A stretch of 64,000 nt of DNA from Ampullaceana balthica (Eukaryota > Mollusca > Gastropoda > Lymnaeidae), in NCBI GenBank assembly GCA_944989445.1, contig CALYLW010000137.1:192134-256133 (forward strand). The letters run 5' to 3'. Both the position numbers and the translations under genes were made by a program. This document shows, piece after piece, positions 1 to 8,704 of the stretch (positions are counted from its first letter, which is position 1; each line of letters starts with the position of its first letter). The notes beneath the pieces are model-generated. The model was given only the letters and a program-made list of their open reading frames with translations, was not told where the DNA came from and did not search any database.

Positions 1-362
1 CACTATTTCTACCTATGTTGTTTTAGCCGTATATCTATCTATGTTGTTTTAGCCCTATATCTACCTATGTTGTTTCAGCCCTATATCTACCTATGTTGTT
101 TCAGCCCTATATCTACCTATGTTGTTTCAGCCCTATATCTACCTATGTTGTTTCAGCCCTATGTCTACCTATGTTGTTTCAGCCCTATACCTACCTATGT
201 TGTTTCAGCCCTATACCTACCTATGTTGTTTTAGCCCTATATCTACCTATGTTGTTTTAGCCCTATATCTACCTATGTTGTTTCAGCCCTATACCTACCT
301 ATGTTGTTTTAGCCCTATATCTACCTATGTTGTTTTAGCCCTATATATACCGATGTTGTTTT
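1..362 (+). repeat. 26-bp minisatellite array, window-edge copy
   Basis: Tandem copies of a 26-bp unit (CTACCTATGTTGTTTYAGCC plus CTATAT), about 14 in view, cut by the window start. Variation is mostly C/T in the TTTYAG part. Because 26 is not a multiple of 3, each forward frame cycles through the same 26-codon period, and no stop arises, so the open frames here are not evidence of a gene. The same array precedes the upstream block of copies C and D, which marks this as the left end of a duplication unit. Confidence 0.95.
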
Positions 363-544
363 TCCCAGCTCGAATTTAACGCTTTATGTATTATTAGTAC
401 TTCGTATTCTTATTCTTTTATTCCGATTTATTGAGGGCATAATAACAATTTTGCATGACGATTTCTCAAATACTTCAATCTTAATTCATAATGATAGATG
501 AAATAAAATGAAAGGGGAAATATATTAAATTTATTTTACTTTTA

Positions 545-753
545 TTTGTTTTCCCGCCATTTTGTTGCTTATTTTGTGACGTCAGAAGAATGGCTGACAG
601 GAAAGGAGCTAAAAGTTGGCGCCAAACATTGATATCTTCAATGCAACTTTTAGAACAACTATTTTAAAGTCCTATCATCTGCTAGTCTATCGGATTGCTG
701 GCTAATTAATAATCAAAACAACACGCGTAAACACTTTAAGGCTCGACGAAACT
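545..753 (+). promoter_or_regulatory. Conserved upstream block with CRE and E2F-like palindromes, copy A
   Basis: This block is nearly identical in front of copies A, C and D. It holds a perfect CRE palindrome TGACGTCA (577-584), a TTGGCGCCAA palindrome matching E2F sites (616-625), and CCGCCATTTTG just before them. At 751-756 the sequence ACT|GTAAGT is a strong splice donor, so a non-coding first exon could end at 753. The promoter role is inferred from motifs and conservation. A 25-codon open frame beginning at the ATG at 590 is also kept in copy D. DNA from 363 to 544 shows only AT-rich sequence shared among copies. Confidence 0.4.
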
Positions 754-1054
754 GTAAGTCAATGAAATACTTTAAATCTATGACTTTCTTTCTAGTAAAA
801 ATTATATAATATATAAGTTATAAATCGTTAATATATATTTAAACTAAGTCATTCTTGATGAATAACACAAATAATATTGAGCACCGATAGAGATATATTT
901 ATTTCTATGTGGAAGTTTCATGAAATCAATTATTTATTTTACAAATAAACGAGGAAGCACACTAAAAGTGAATATTTTGACAATAGATAAGATTAAAATA
1001 ATTTGTATTAACATTTAAGGCATTTAGATGTTTATAATTCATCGCTTTTACTAC

Positions 1055-1293
1055 AGACACTGTGAGAGGATATGTTTAACACTAGTTACTATATATCATG
1101 GTCATTATTTTTACCCGGAAAGCGGCCAACTATATTAAATACAAATTCATAAAAAATTGTATGATAAAGAAAAAATGTTTTGTAAAGCCTCATAAAATTG
1201 AAAAATTTACAGATAATTGGAAAATGACCGACCACAAATATCAGAAAATGACTGAATTCCAATTAATTTTGTTATTTTTCATGCTTATTGCAG
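1055..1293 (+). CDS. Exon 1: signal peptide exon, copy A
   Basis: The acceptor is CTTTTACTACAG|ACAC at 1054 and the donor GCAG|GTAAGT at 1293, a near-consensus pair. In-frame ATGs lie at 1098, 1224 and 1248. The ATG at 1248 gives MTEFQLILLFFMLIA, a typical eukaryotic signal peptide core, so I favour 1224 or 1248 as start. The exon ends in phase 1. Joined to the exon 2 acceptor seen in copies C and D, the codon becomes Ala and the hydrophobic run continues into ALCCA, a plausible cleavage region. This exon is absent from copies C and D, where the upstream block runs straight into sequence just before exon 2. The intron that follows (1294-1600) shows nothing else. Confidence 0.6.
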
Positions 1294-1600
1294 GTAAGTT
1301 TTTGAAATGTCTCCATATAATTTTTTTCCGAATAAAAGTTATCTTTAAAAGCTGCTGATCAAATAAGATGAATTAAATTTCAAAATGATAAAGATACATT
1401 TTAAAATTAAAGACGTGTGTTTAATTTGTATGGATTACTCCAATTTAAAAAAAAATCCTTTTTTGTTCCAATACATTTTTTTAAAAACATTTAATGCCAC
1501 AACTTTCAATGCCATAAACTTAAATTATTCGAACATTCAGTGATTACTTTATATCAAATGAACTGGGTTAATTAAAAAAAATACTCTTATAAGAAATCCA

Positions 1601-1713
1601 AGCAATGTGGACAAGGCTGTACAAGATGATTTGGGTTTCGAGTTGGTGGCTGTGGGGAAGAAAGTCCACGTGAAGGACAAAATATCCCTTCAAGTTTTTC
1701 CTCCAAATTCCTA
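1601..1713 (+). pseudogene. Exon 2 remnant, copy A (5' half missing)
   Basis: Homology to exon 2 of copies C and D begins abruptly at 1601 (AGCAATGTGGACAAGG) and runs to the donor CTA|GTAAGT at 1713. The first ~120 nt and the acceptor are gone. Against copies C and D this copy also lacks one C after GCTGTGGGG (about 1656). The downstream frame therefore reads VGKKVHVKDKISLQVF and stops at TAG over the donor, whereas C and D reach the donor in phase 0. The alternating charged and hydrophobic reading of copy A looks protein-like, so which state is ancestral is unsure. No in-frame acceptor replaces the missing one. Confidence 0.6.
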
Positions 1714-2782
1714 GTAAGTTGTAGCCTGTGAAGATTTGGTGGATTTGAACAAATAATTGAAACTATATACGACTCCGTGGCGTAGCATACGCCGCAGACT
1801 TGCTCATCATAGATAGTGCAAAGAATGGGGGTTTGAAATAACGAACACAAACAGCAGCACGAAGTAATGAGAAGAAAAAAAAGCGAGTAAACGTGGAGAC
1901 ATGCTCACTGCAGTTGTTGTTACATGCCCCCCACCCTTTACTACCATCCCTTGCCAACCATAAACTGATTTGCCGACCCTTGCGAGGGTTAGTAATATTT
2001 GCAAAAAAGGGGGAGAAGAACAGGCAGAAAAAACATTTTTAAATTTTTTTTTAAAAACGGACAGAAACAAACATTTTTAAAAATAAAACAAAGGGAATAA
2101 ACAAACATTTTTATAAATTTTTAAAAAAATGTCCCGCTGGGGCTTGAACCCATGACTTTCCGCGTGCTAGGTGGACATGGTAAGCACTACACTACGGATC
2201 ATGTGTTATTCTGTTAAGGATCAACTCAACTGAACGCATTGTTGGCCCCCTTTTTTTTCTTTTCATCCCACTACTCTTGCCAACTGTGATATATACAGCT
2301 GTTTTCCAGGACTTTTTTATATTTGTATAAATTGTACATGTAGACTCGTAATTTCTGTTACTATCAATAGCATTTGAAATTGTAGTGACTTAATTTGTGG
2401 TAGTGGTAGGTTAGTGTGCTGTGTGATGGCGATAATTTTATTAGTAAAACGAATCATATAATTTGTTCTGGGCATTTTTAAGTGAATGTACACACAATTT
2501 TACGTATATTTGAATGAAGTTTCTAATATGCTTTTCCGGTTTTATTTATGTAACTGGTAACCCAGCATAAAATCGTTTTTGTTTCTGAATGGGCTGTTTG
2601 CAAGAAGTGGTAAACCCTTTCGCTTTTAGCTGCAGGGGAAGACAGTTGTAAAACCTGCTCAGATATGAACACATAATTTAAACGATGTGTGTAAATCATT
2701 TTAAAATGCCCTTTCAGTCCCTGATTTCAATTTTAAGGTTTTGATATTGATCTTATTGCTAAGATATTATTTGTACATTCAG
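1714..2782 (+). other. Intron 2, copy A
   Basis: This intron is AT-rich and is shared with copies C and D, apart from D's large insertion. It holds the tRNA-like sequence at 2130-2201 on the minus strand and poly-T and A runs beside it. It ends in a pyrimidine-rich acceptor, TTTGTACATTCAG|CCG. An alternative acceptor lies upstream at CCCTTTCAG (about 2719). Just before the favoured acceptor the exon 3 frame is open and hydrophobic (LILILLLRYYLYIQ), so a signal-anchor-like start inside this stretch is a second possibility. Confidence 0.5.
2130..2201 (-). tRNA. tRNA-like sequence, probably a decayed tRNA gene or SINE head
   Basis: Read on the minus strand, it has an acceptor arm TGATCCG/CGGGACA with one mismatch and one G-T pair. 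A box A-like TAGTGTAGTGCTTACCAT, an anticodon arm with loop CTAGCAC and a box B GGTTCAAGCC follow. The anticodon stem has an A-C mismatch and the T stem an A-G mismatch. A run of T follows directly, as in Pol III termination. The D arm and GCGGA part resemble a valine tRNA, but the loop reads AGC. Near-identical copies sit in intron 2 of copies C and D. I call it tRNA-derived and probably not functional. Confidence 0.45.
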
Positions 2783-3008
2783 CCGATAGGACCTATTCTA
2801 TTTAAGAAGGACGGTTGCACCCAATCTCCAGACGTCGATCCAGGGATGTGCGTGTGTTCCGACAGCAACGACACTGAATATCACGTGATGTGCAACGTGA
2901 CGATGGTCTGCAATCTCGGTTATAAGCTGATCATCGGGCGAGTTCACATCAACGGGACAACAATCACAGACACAGGGACGACACCAGTGAGGTTTGGCAA
3001 TGTCATAG
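2783..3008 (+). CDS. Exon 3: C-x10-C-x-C module half, copy A
   Basis: The acceptor is CATTCAG|CCG and the donor GTCATAG|GTAAAT. The 226-nt exon enters in phase 0, leaves in phase 1 and is open throughout (about 75 residues). It begins PIGPILFKKDGC and contains GC-x9-TC-x-C, two more cysteines, and sequons NDT, NVT and NGT. The C-x10-C-x-C spacing recurs exactly in exon 5, which suggests that exons 3 and 5 are second halves of repeated two-exon domains. An immunoglobulin-like beta fold would fit but is only inferred. Copy C carries an intact equivalent, and copy D's is frameshifted. Confidence 0.7.
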
Positions 3009-3613
3009 GTAAATAAAAGACAAGGAATATGAAAAGATAGTTTCAGGCTATTATTTGATATATCTTTTACGATATTTATGAGGTTTTTTTTTAAAGAAAA
3101 AGGACCTGTTCAAAATGTACCAACAAAAAAAAAGGTCAACTAAGCCACTTTATCAAGAATTTGTGGATATTATCTGCAGCGCAACTTAGTACTGCTCAAA
3201 AGATAAATGAGAAAGAAACGCAACTTTGAAATATCGCGGAATCAGAGCAGACAACATTAATATCATGCCATCCTACTTTTAGAAAAAACATTTCATTTCC
3301 AACCTTCTAAATTTATACTAATTTTATCGCTTAGGTATTTTCAGTCATTCAAGTGATTGTACATAGTCTATACATACGTAATGTAAGGATTGTGCTTTGT
3401 TTTGGACACAACCAATATATGCAGAATTGCTAAATTTGGAAAAGAAGAAACTCTATTTCATTATCTCTTTGGATCATTATAAATGGTGATATTGAGTGTT
3501 TTACAATTTTAAAGAGAGAATGTTCCGTAGAAAAATAATAATCATGCAGGACAGGGAAACTAGTTAGCTAATTTAGAAGGTGTTTATTTCTATAGCATCT
3601 TTAGTATATTCAG
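3009..3613 (+). other. Intron 3, first part, copy A
   Basis: AT-rich intron shared with copies C and D and present inverted at 20296-20700. No exon signal is seen. It ends in AGTATATTCAG (3603-3613), the left target-site duplication of the retroelement that follows. Confidence 0.55.
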
Positions 3614-4235
3614 CGGAGCAGGCCGCAACTCGAAACCGTAAAAGTCCTGGCAGGCAATACCGAAGTCCGATATGTTAGGTGTTAGGTGCTAGTCACATAT
3701 GATTACAGTCACCGTACGGATCTTAGGCAAAGCATCTAGATGCAATGCCGATGATGAAAATCAAAGTACCTGTTGAGAGTCGGGTTACTCCCATCAAGTG
3801 CCGGATTAGGGCCAGGAGCGCAAGTAGAGATTAGCAAAAGGTACCGTGAAAAACGTAGCGGACGCCAGCTCTGAGGAAACCTTCCAGTGAGGGTTAAACC
3901 CTAGGAAGGTCATTGATGATCCTCTGCTTAGCGGCAGTTCTAACCATATAGACTCGTATGCTTAGCCGGGGTGGGACCTAAGTAGTAGCGAGTCGAAGTA
4001 GGGAAAATTCCACCCCTCCTTGTGAGGTCAATTTAAGTGAGAGGCATTTTCGACTTTGTGTCCTGGATGTCCTGGCGGCCGCTTCAGAAGCGACCGCTCC
4101 GGGGAGGTGGGGGGGTTCTTGGCTGTTACGACCTCTTGGGGGAGGGGGGCCAGACAGCTGAGAGGGTATTCCGGGAATTCCCATGAAGAGTACTAGGCTC
4201 GGGACTGCTGATTTTCGTCCACAAGTAGGATATTG
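3614..4235 (+). mobile_element. Non-autonomous LINE-derived element, type I, copy A
   Basis: The element is flanked by an 11-bp direct repeat AGTATATTCAG (3603-3613 and 4236-4246), a clear target-site duplication. Its 3' half (from about 3870 to the end) is homologous to the 3' tail of the RNase H-bearing LINE at 5503-6455: shared CCACCCCTCCTTGTGAGGTC, GGCCGCTTCAGAAGC and a final GGGACTGCTGATTTTC. The 5' part has no homology to that LINE and no long frame. It is best read as a SINE-like parasite of the LINE machinery. Further copies lie at 19840-20295 (minus), 36635-36814 and 61963-62591. A 68-codon minus-strand open frame inside is spurious. Confidence 0.75.
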
Positions 4236-4246
4236 AGTATATTCAG

Positions 4247-5269
4247 CTCCAAATATTAATCTAAAATTACGTCAAAAGCAAATTTTAGAAAGATAAATGG
4301 AAAGTGGGATAACATAAAAATTAGAAAGTCATCTGAGTTACCTTAAGTTAAGATAATCTTTATTGGTGGCTTAACATGTAATCTTAAAGTCAAAAAAGTG
4401 AAATTGATGGATGGTTTGGCTAAAAAGTATATGCTTCTTCATTCATTTTAATATACCAAAATGAAAATAAATTTAGCACCCCTAACAAAGATAAAATTAC
4501 TTGCTTGGTTAAAGAACGAAATGTTATGTCACTTAGCCCTGAATGCATAGAATTGATAACAACGGAAAACAGGTTATTAATAAACACTCAGTCTAGTTAC
4601 TTACAAAACTGTAGGAAGGAAGCTACGTAAATGTGGTACATACATTTTATAAAGGTACCAGGATGATCAGAGTTTACTACAAAGCTGAATTTCCGCACAA
4701 TGGAAATAGTATAGATTTTTTTAGATTAACTATTGTTCTAATACTGTTTTTGTTTATAATCTATAGACAACTGTTACTGATTTTACGCCATTGATAAGTT
4801 TCGAAAATGTATTTGAACTTTTGATTACTTATTCGCTTTATTCTTGTTTTCTTCATTTTTCACTTGACCGTGTCACGCTCTACTGAATGATGTAGGTTAT
4901 TGTGAAGCAAGATTTGGTATGTACTTAAAAAGAATGTAGTGTAAAAAGTACATGTTTATTTAAAGTTTAAATTTAAAAAAGACAAGTATTCAAAAAACTA
5001 CAAAGCTAGACATATATGTGCAATTCTTACAAAATTATGATTATTTTTAAAACTTTGATTTCTGGCCAATTTTATCTCCAATTAACTTTAAAAAAATTTT
5101 ATGCTACAAATTAATACAGCTTGGGTCAATGATGCCTTATCAAGTACAAGAAAAAAATAAGTTATAGGATCTTAGAGACCTGAAAGTTCAATTTTTTAAA
5201 CCTCGAAAACTTCTTTTGCTGACACTCAACCATTTATCTGCTGAGACTAAACTGTTTTCCAATCTGCAG
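4247..5269 (+). other. Intron 3, second part, copy A
   Basis: About 1 kb of AT-rich sequence with no frame or repeat that I can support. It ends in a strong acceptor, CTGTTTTCCAATCTGCAG. The same sequence recurs before exon 4 in copies B (from 20701) and D (from 62603). Confidence 0.5.
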
Positions 5270-5481
5270 ACAAGCTGAGAAGTTGCTACGAAGACAGAGA
5301 GAGGAGAGTCTTAACTTTGCCATTTCCCAAAAAATTATCTACGCATTGTCCGACCAATCTGATCGAAGGAGTGGACAACATCTTCTTGACCGGCATTATC
5401 TTGACCTATGGACTGACCTATGAGAGAGACACGAAGCTGGTCGTCAGGAGTGAACACGACACAGGCAAACAAGATGCATCG
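5270..5481 (+). CDS. Exon 4, copy A
   Basis: The 212-nt exon lies between acceptor CCAATCTGCAG and donor GCATCG|GTGAGT. It enters in phase 1 (forming Asp with the last G of exon 3) and leaves in phase 0. The product begins DKLRSCYEDRERRVLTLPFP, has a second cysteine in STHCPTN, and ends TGKQDAS. The RSC opening resembles exon 2 (VRSC), so exons 2 and 4 may be first halves of the repeated domain. In copies B and D a sequon NLS stands where this copy has KLS, so that glycosylation site is lost here. The frame is intact. Confidence 0.7.
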
Positions 5482-5502
5482 GTGAGTTGATTAACTGGGA
5501 AG

Positions 5503-6455
5503 TACCAAGTACCCGTACAGAATCGGGTTAGTCCGAAGTGACCGTTTCGTCCCCTTCAGTTTACTAGCAACGCCATTGAGGTAACAGTGCAGTAGATCCC
5601 AAGCCACGTGAATGTCAACGGCAATGAAAAGGCAGACTCCCTGGCCAAAGCAGGAGCGGCCCTGCCCCAACCACAGGCCCCAGTCACTTATCTTGGGGAT
5701 AAAACCTGGCTAAAGGACCACTTCCGGAATAAGTGGTACCAGGAGTGGGCTGACAACATGACAGCCAGGAGGGTATTCGCTAACATGCCCAGGCCAAGCC
5801 GTTCAGACCAGTGGTGGAACCTGAGTCGCAAACACCAGAGTTTAGTGACTCAGATGAGAACAGAACACTGCCCAACCAACTCATACTTTCACAGGCTAGA
5901 CCACAACAGGGACTCGAACTGCCGTCATTGCAGCCAAGCCTCTGAGACGGTCGTACACCTGGTGACGTCTTGCCCGGCGCTTGATATAGCCGGGGTGTTG
6001 AGGGAGGCGGAAGAGTCCCCATGTAAAGACAATGTTGTATGGCAATGCTCAACAGATGGAGCAGATTACCCAGGTACTAGCCAAGGCCTTAAGAGATTAG
6101 TCTCAGGCGTACAGAATATGTGTTTAGTTTAGTGGGGGTTACACCCTAGGTAGGCCATTCATGATCCCCCGCTTAGCGGCGGTCCTAACCATGGAGACCC
6201 GTATGCTTTGCCGGGCGTGCGCCAAAGTGGTAGCGGGTCGTAATAAAGAATTCCACCCCTCCTTGTGAGGTCAATTTAGTGGGAGGCATTTTGACTTTCT
6301 GTCCTGGATGCCCAGCTGGCCGCTTCAGAAGCAACCGCTCTGGGAGGTCTCAGCTGTTACGTCCCCTAGGGAGCCATACAGCTCAGGGGATCTTTCGGGA
6401 AGACCCATGAAGAGCACATGCTCGGGACTGCTGATTTTCTTCCACATGTAGGTTC
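5503..6455 (+). mobile_element. 5'-truncated non-LTR retrotransposon with RNase H (type II site)
   Basis: A 13-bp target-site duplication ATTAACTGGGAAG flanks it (5490-5502 and 6456-6468). It holds the end of an RNase H domain, a CCHC-like knuckle and a 3' tail shared with the type I elements. The RNase H domain places it among I/Ingi/Jockey-like LINEs that carry one; a finer clade cannot be named. Copies B (21358-21848) and D (63840 on) have an element at the same site with the same outer sequence. There about 100 bp replaces the RNase H part, so the inside differs while the insertion is shared. Confidence 0.8.
5596..6132 (+). pseudogene. LINE ORF2 fragment: RNase H C-terminus plus zinc knuckle
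   Basis: The frame reads IPSHVNVNGNEKADSLAKAG, the last RNase H active-site region (H, then GNE-x-AD). The residue before it is TAG where LINEs normally have Trp (TGG), so the upstream frame VTVQ is cut by a nonsense change. Further on, C-x2-C-SQASETVV-H-x4-C is the knuckle typical of non-LTR ORF2 C-termini. The frame ends at 6132. There is no reverse transcriptase or endonuclease, so it is an inactive remnant. It starts inside the type II element after GCCATTGAG, where copies B and D diverge. Confidence 0.8.
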
Positions 6456-6468
6456 ATTAACTGGGAAG

Positions 6469-7012
6469 GGTAATGTACAATTTCTTCATCTTAAGAAGCT
6501 TGATATAAGTTTAAAATTGATACTTTTGGACTACAAATGTGTGTTTATCCACTTTGGCGAAGGAAGGTTTTTCCATTACGTATGCATGTATATCACTTTC
6601 TTTATTCCTCTTTCGCAATCAGAATTTAGCACGTACTTAATATTTTCCAAATTGCTATTCAGATACACAGTTTCGTTATACATTTCAGATCCTCTTTTAG
6701 GACTCTTGGCTACATCACTGCTGGAAAAATGTGAACAAATAACTTTCTACATGCATTTAGCATTCTACATTTGAATAAATCTGATGGAAAATTTGCATAA
6801 CGGGCTCTCCTTTAATTTTCTCGAAAAAATTGTGTGAAAAAAACAATAAATTTTGGCTTTTTATTAAATTAATGAGACAGTGTACGTTTTGGCTAATGCC
6901 TTCATCAGTATGATTTTAAAATTTGTTTGTGTATTTTGTATTTTAATTTAAACGCGTTATCGCAGTCCTATATTCTATATTGATTTATTAAACTTTCTCG
7001 TACTTTTTAAAG
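6469..7012 (+). other. Intron 4, copy A
   Basis: AT-rich intron. A 118-codon frame at 6418-6774, partly kept in copy B, reads hydrophobic AT-driven sequence and crosses the transposon boundary, so I do not treat it as a gene. The acceptor is TACTTTTTAAAG|GGC. Confidence 0.5.
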
Positions 7013-7241
7013 GGCCGCTTGACCCAAGAGCTATCAGTGAGAGATTGCCGCAATGTGACTCACCCTAGGAACAACACCTGCGCCTGTCTGGGGGTCAGGG
7101 AAAATGAAGAGACGCTGGAGTGGAATGTGAAGTTTAAAGTATTCGCTGAGGTCATTCTGAGCAAGCAGATGATCCACATGGCCCTGTGGCACAACCACAC
7201 GTTGTTTTCAAGAGAGGGAGTCAGGATGCCGGTTATTTCAA
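7013..7241 (+). CDS. Exon 5: second C-x10-C-x-C module half, copy A
   Basis: The 229-nt exon enters in phase 0 after TTTTTAAAG and leaves in phase 1 at TTTCAA|GTGGGT. It begins GRLTQELSVRDC (GW in copy B) and carries C-x10-C-x-C with TCAC, matching the TCVC of exon 3. Sequons are NVT, NNT and NHT. It ends GVRMPVIS. The frame stays open past the donor for 54 more codons to a stop at 7405, so intron retention would give a different C-terminus. That tail is low-complexity (TGTATG repeat, then proline-rich) and I consider it intronic. Confidence 0.65.
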
Positions 7242-8419
7242 GTGGGTCATGTTTGTATGTATATGTATGTATGGCAACCGTCGGTCCTCATGGGACGATG
7301 GCGTGTACTCCTACTCCTCTGCCCCCTGCCCTTTCTCCTGGCCCTTCTCTCTTCACTCAAAGCTATGAGGGATGCTTCCGCGACATGAATGCCCTCACGG
7401 AATAAAATTAAAGTAATGTTTTCTTAGGAGACACACACGGTTAACAGTTGGTAAACAAATTTTCAATTAATTAACCCATTCTGTACTAAAGGAAAATAAC
7501 TGCCCATTTGTAATTTTTTGTTCAACACTTTATCTATTGGATTAAATCACATAATACATGTAACACCTTAAAATATTTTCATATTCGTGCGATCTACTAA
7601 CTTCTGGTCAAAGATCGTTGTAAACGAATACTGGGTAAGTGTATGATGTTCTATACTATCTTATGTTTATATATCTCATATTATATGCTCTATGGGTAAC
7701 CATGTAAATCTTATATTATGCGATATTTCGTCTACAGTTATTATACAGTTTTCAATATTACGTCTTCTAAGACCGGTGTTCATTTAGTGAATTCTGGAAC
7801 TTATTTTTGTAGAGACCAGACTGTACAATAAGATTTTATATTTTGGGTTGAGACTTTGCCATAGTTATGCTAAACGATATTCTTTTGCAACTGTGTCAAT
7901 GGAGGATAGGTTAGATGACACGATGTTTTGTCGTCTGTTGATGCTATATTACCGTGTGTAACGTGCACACACTCTATTCCGGGGTTTATCATATACAAAT
8001 ATAATGGCGTTATTGGGTGGTATTTAACGTTAATTTATCGTTAAACTGGTTCATATTGAATACAAATTATACCTTCACTAAAAATAATTTTAAAAAAGAC
8101 AACTAACTTCAATTTCAATTTTCTTTTTAAAAATGTGTTATTGAAATGTATGCAAATGTGAATATTTTTTAAGGGTTGTTTTCAGTGAGTAATAGGTTAT
8201 TTTTTTGCATATACAAAATCTGTCCTAGAGACATGTTTTTTTTAGATTTCTGCAATGTTTTTTGTTCGAAAAATTCTTTATCTATATAAACCTTAAGAAA
8301 TTGTGTATTTATTACGTACTATTTTTTAAATTGTTTTTTTAACACCACAGAATTTATTCCTATAAAAATCAACATTGACAATAAGTATATATTTATAATT
8401 GCATGATGGTGTCCCGCAG
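7242..8419 (+). other. Intron 5, copy A
   Basis: It starts with a TGTATG simple repeat and pyrimidine-rich sequence, then AT-rich DNA shared with copy B. Near its end the acceptor region is duplicated: CACCACAG|AATTTATTCC at 8350/8351 and CCCGCAG|ATTTTATTCC at 8419/8420, exactly 69 nt apart. The first acceptor runs into TGA before the second. Confidence 0.55.
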
Positions 8420-8704
8420 ATTTTATTCCTATCACTATCACTATTGGCAATGAGTACATTGATGCCGAAGATCCGTACTGCGCCAGAAATGTTTGCGCCG
8501 ACGTCTGGTACCACGTTCTGTTTGCCACCAAGTTTCTGTTGCCGCCGCTGTTCTTGACCATCGAGAGACGAGGTCAAGTTCTGGCGAACGTGACCAGCGA
8601 GTGTGTCCACGTCATAGACGTCATCGCTCCAGGGGAGACCATCTACACGTTTTCCTATGGAAGCCGGCACGAAAGTTTCGGGAGTTCCACGTGTTTAATC
8701 GTAG
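8420..8704 (+). CDS. Exon 6, copy A
   Basis: The 285-nt exon enters and leaves in phase 1. The acceptor is GTCCCGCAG and the donor ATCGTAG|GTGAGT. The product starts NFIPITITIGNEYIDAEDPY, has four cysteines (PYC, NVC, SEC and STC), and the sequon NVT. It starts a third module whose partner exon is not seen. The frame is intact here, while copy B has a 2-nt net loss in the first third. Symmetric 1-1 phase makes the exon skippable without a frameshift. Confidence 0.7.

Noticed and set aside
1587..2070. Three overlapping minus-strand frames in copy A
   Set aside because: They lie across exon 2 antisense and intron 2, overlap each other, and are only partly kept in C and D.
3618..3800. Hammerhead ribozyme at the 5' end of the type I element
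   Set aside because: GATGATGA and CGAAAC are present, but in the wrong order and without the flanking stems; the core CTGATGA is not exact.
6418..6774. 118-codon frame in intron 4
   Set aside because: It crosses the transposon boundary, is AT-driven and hydrophobic, and its likeness to 21909-22166 is explained by duplication.
7019..7405. 128-codon frame as the true extent of exon 5, identical in copies A and B
   Set aside because: A good donor with fitting phase lies at 7241; beyond it the sequence is TGTATG repeat and proline-rich low complexity, and identity is expected from the overall closeness of the copies.
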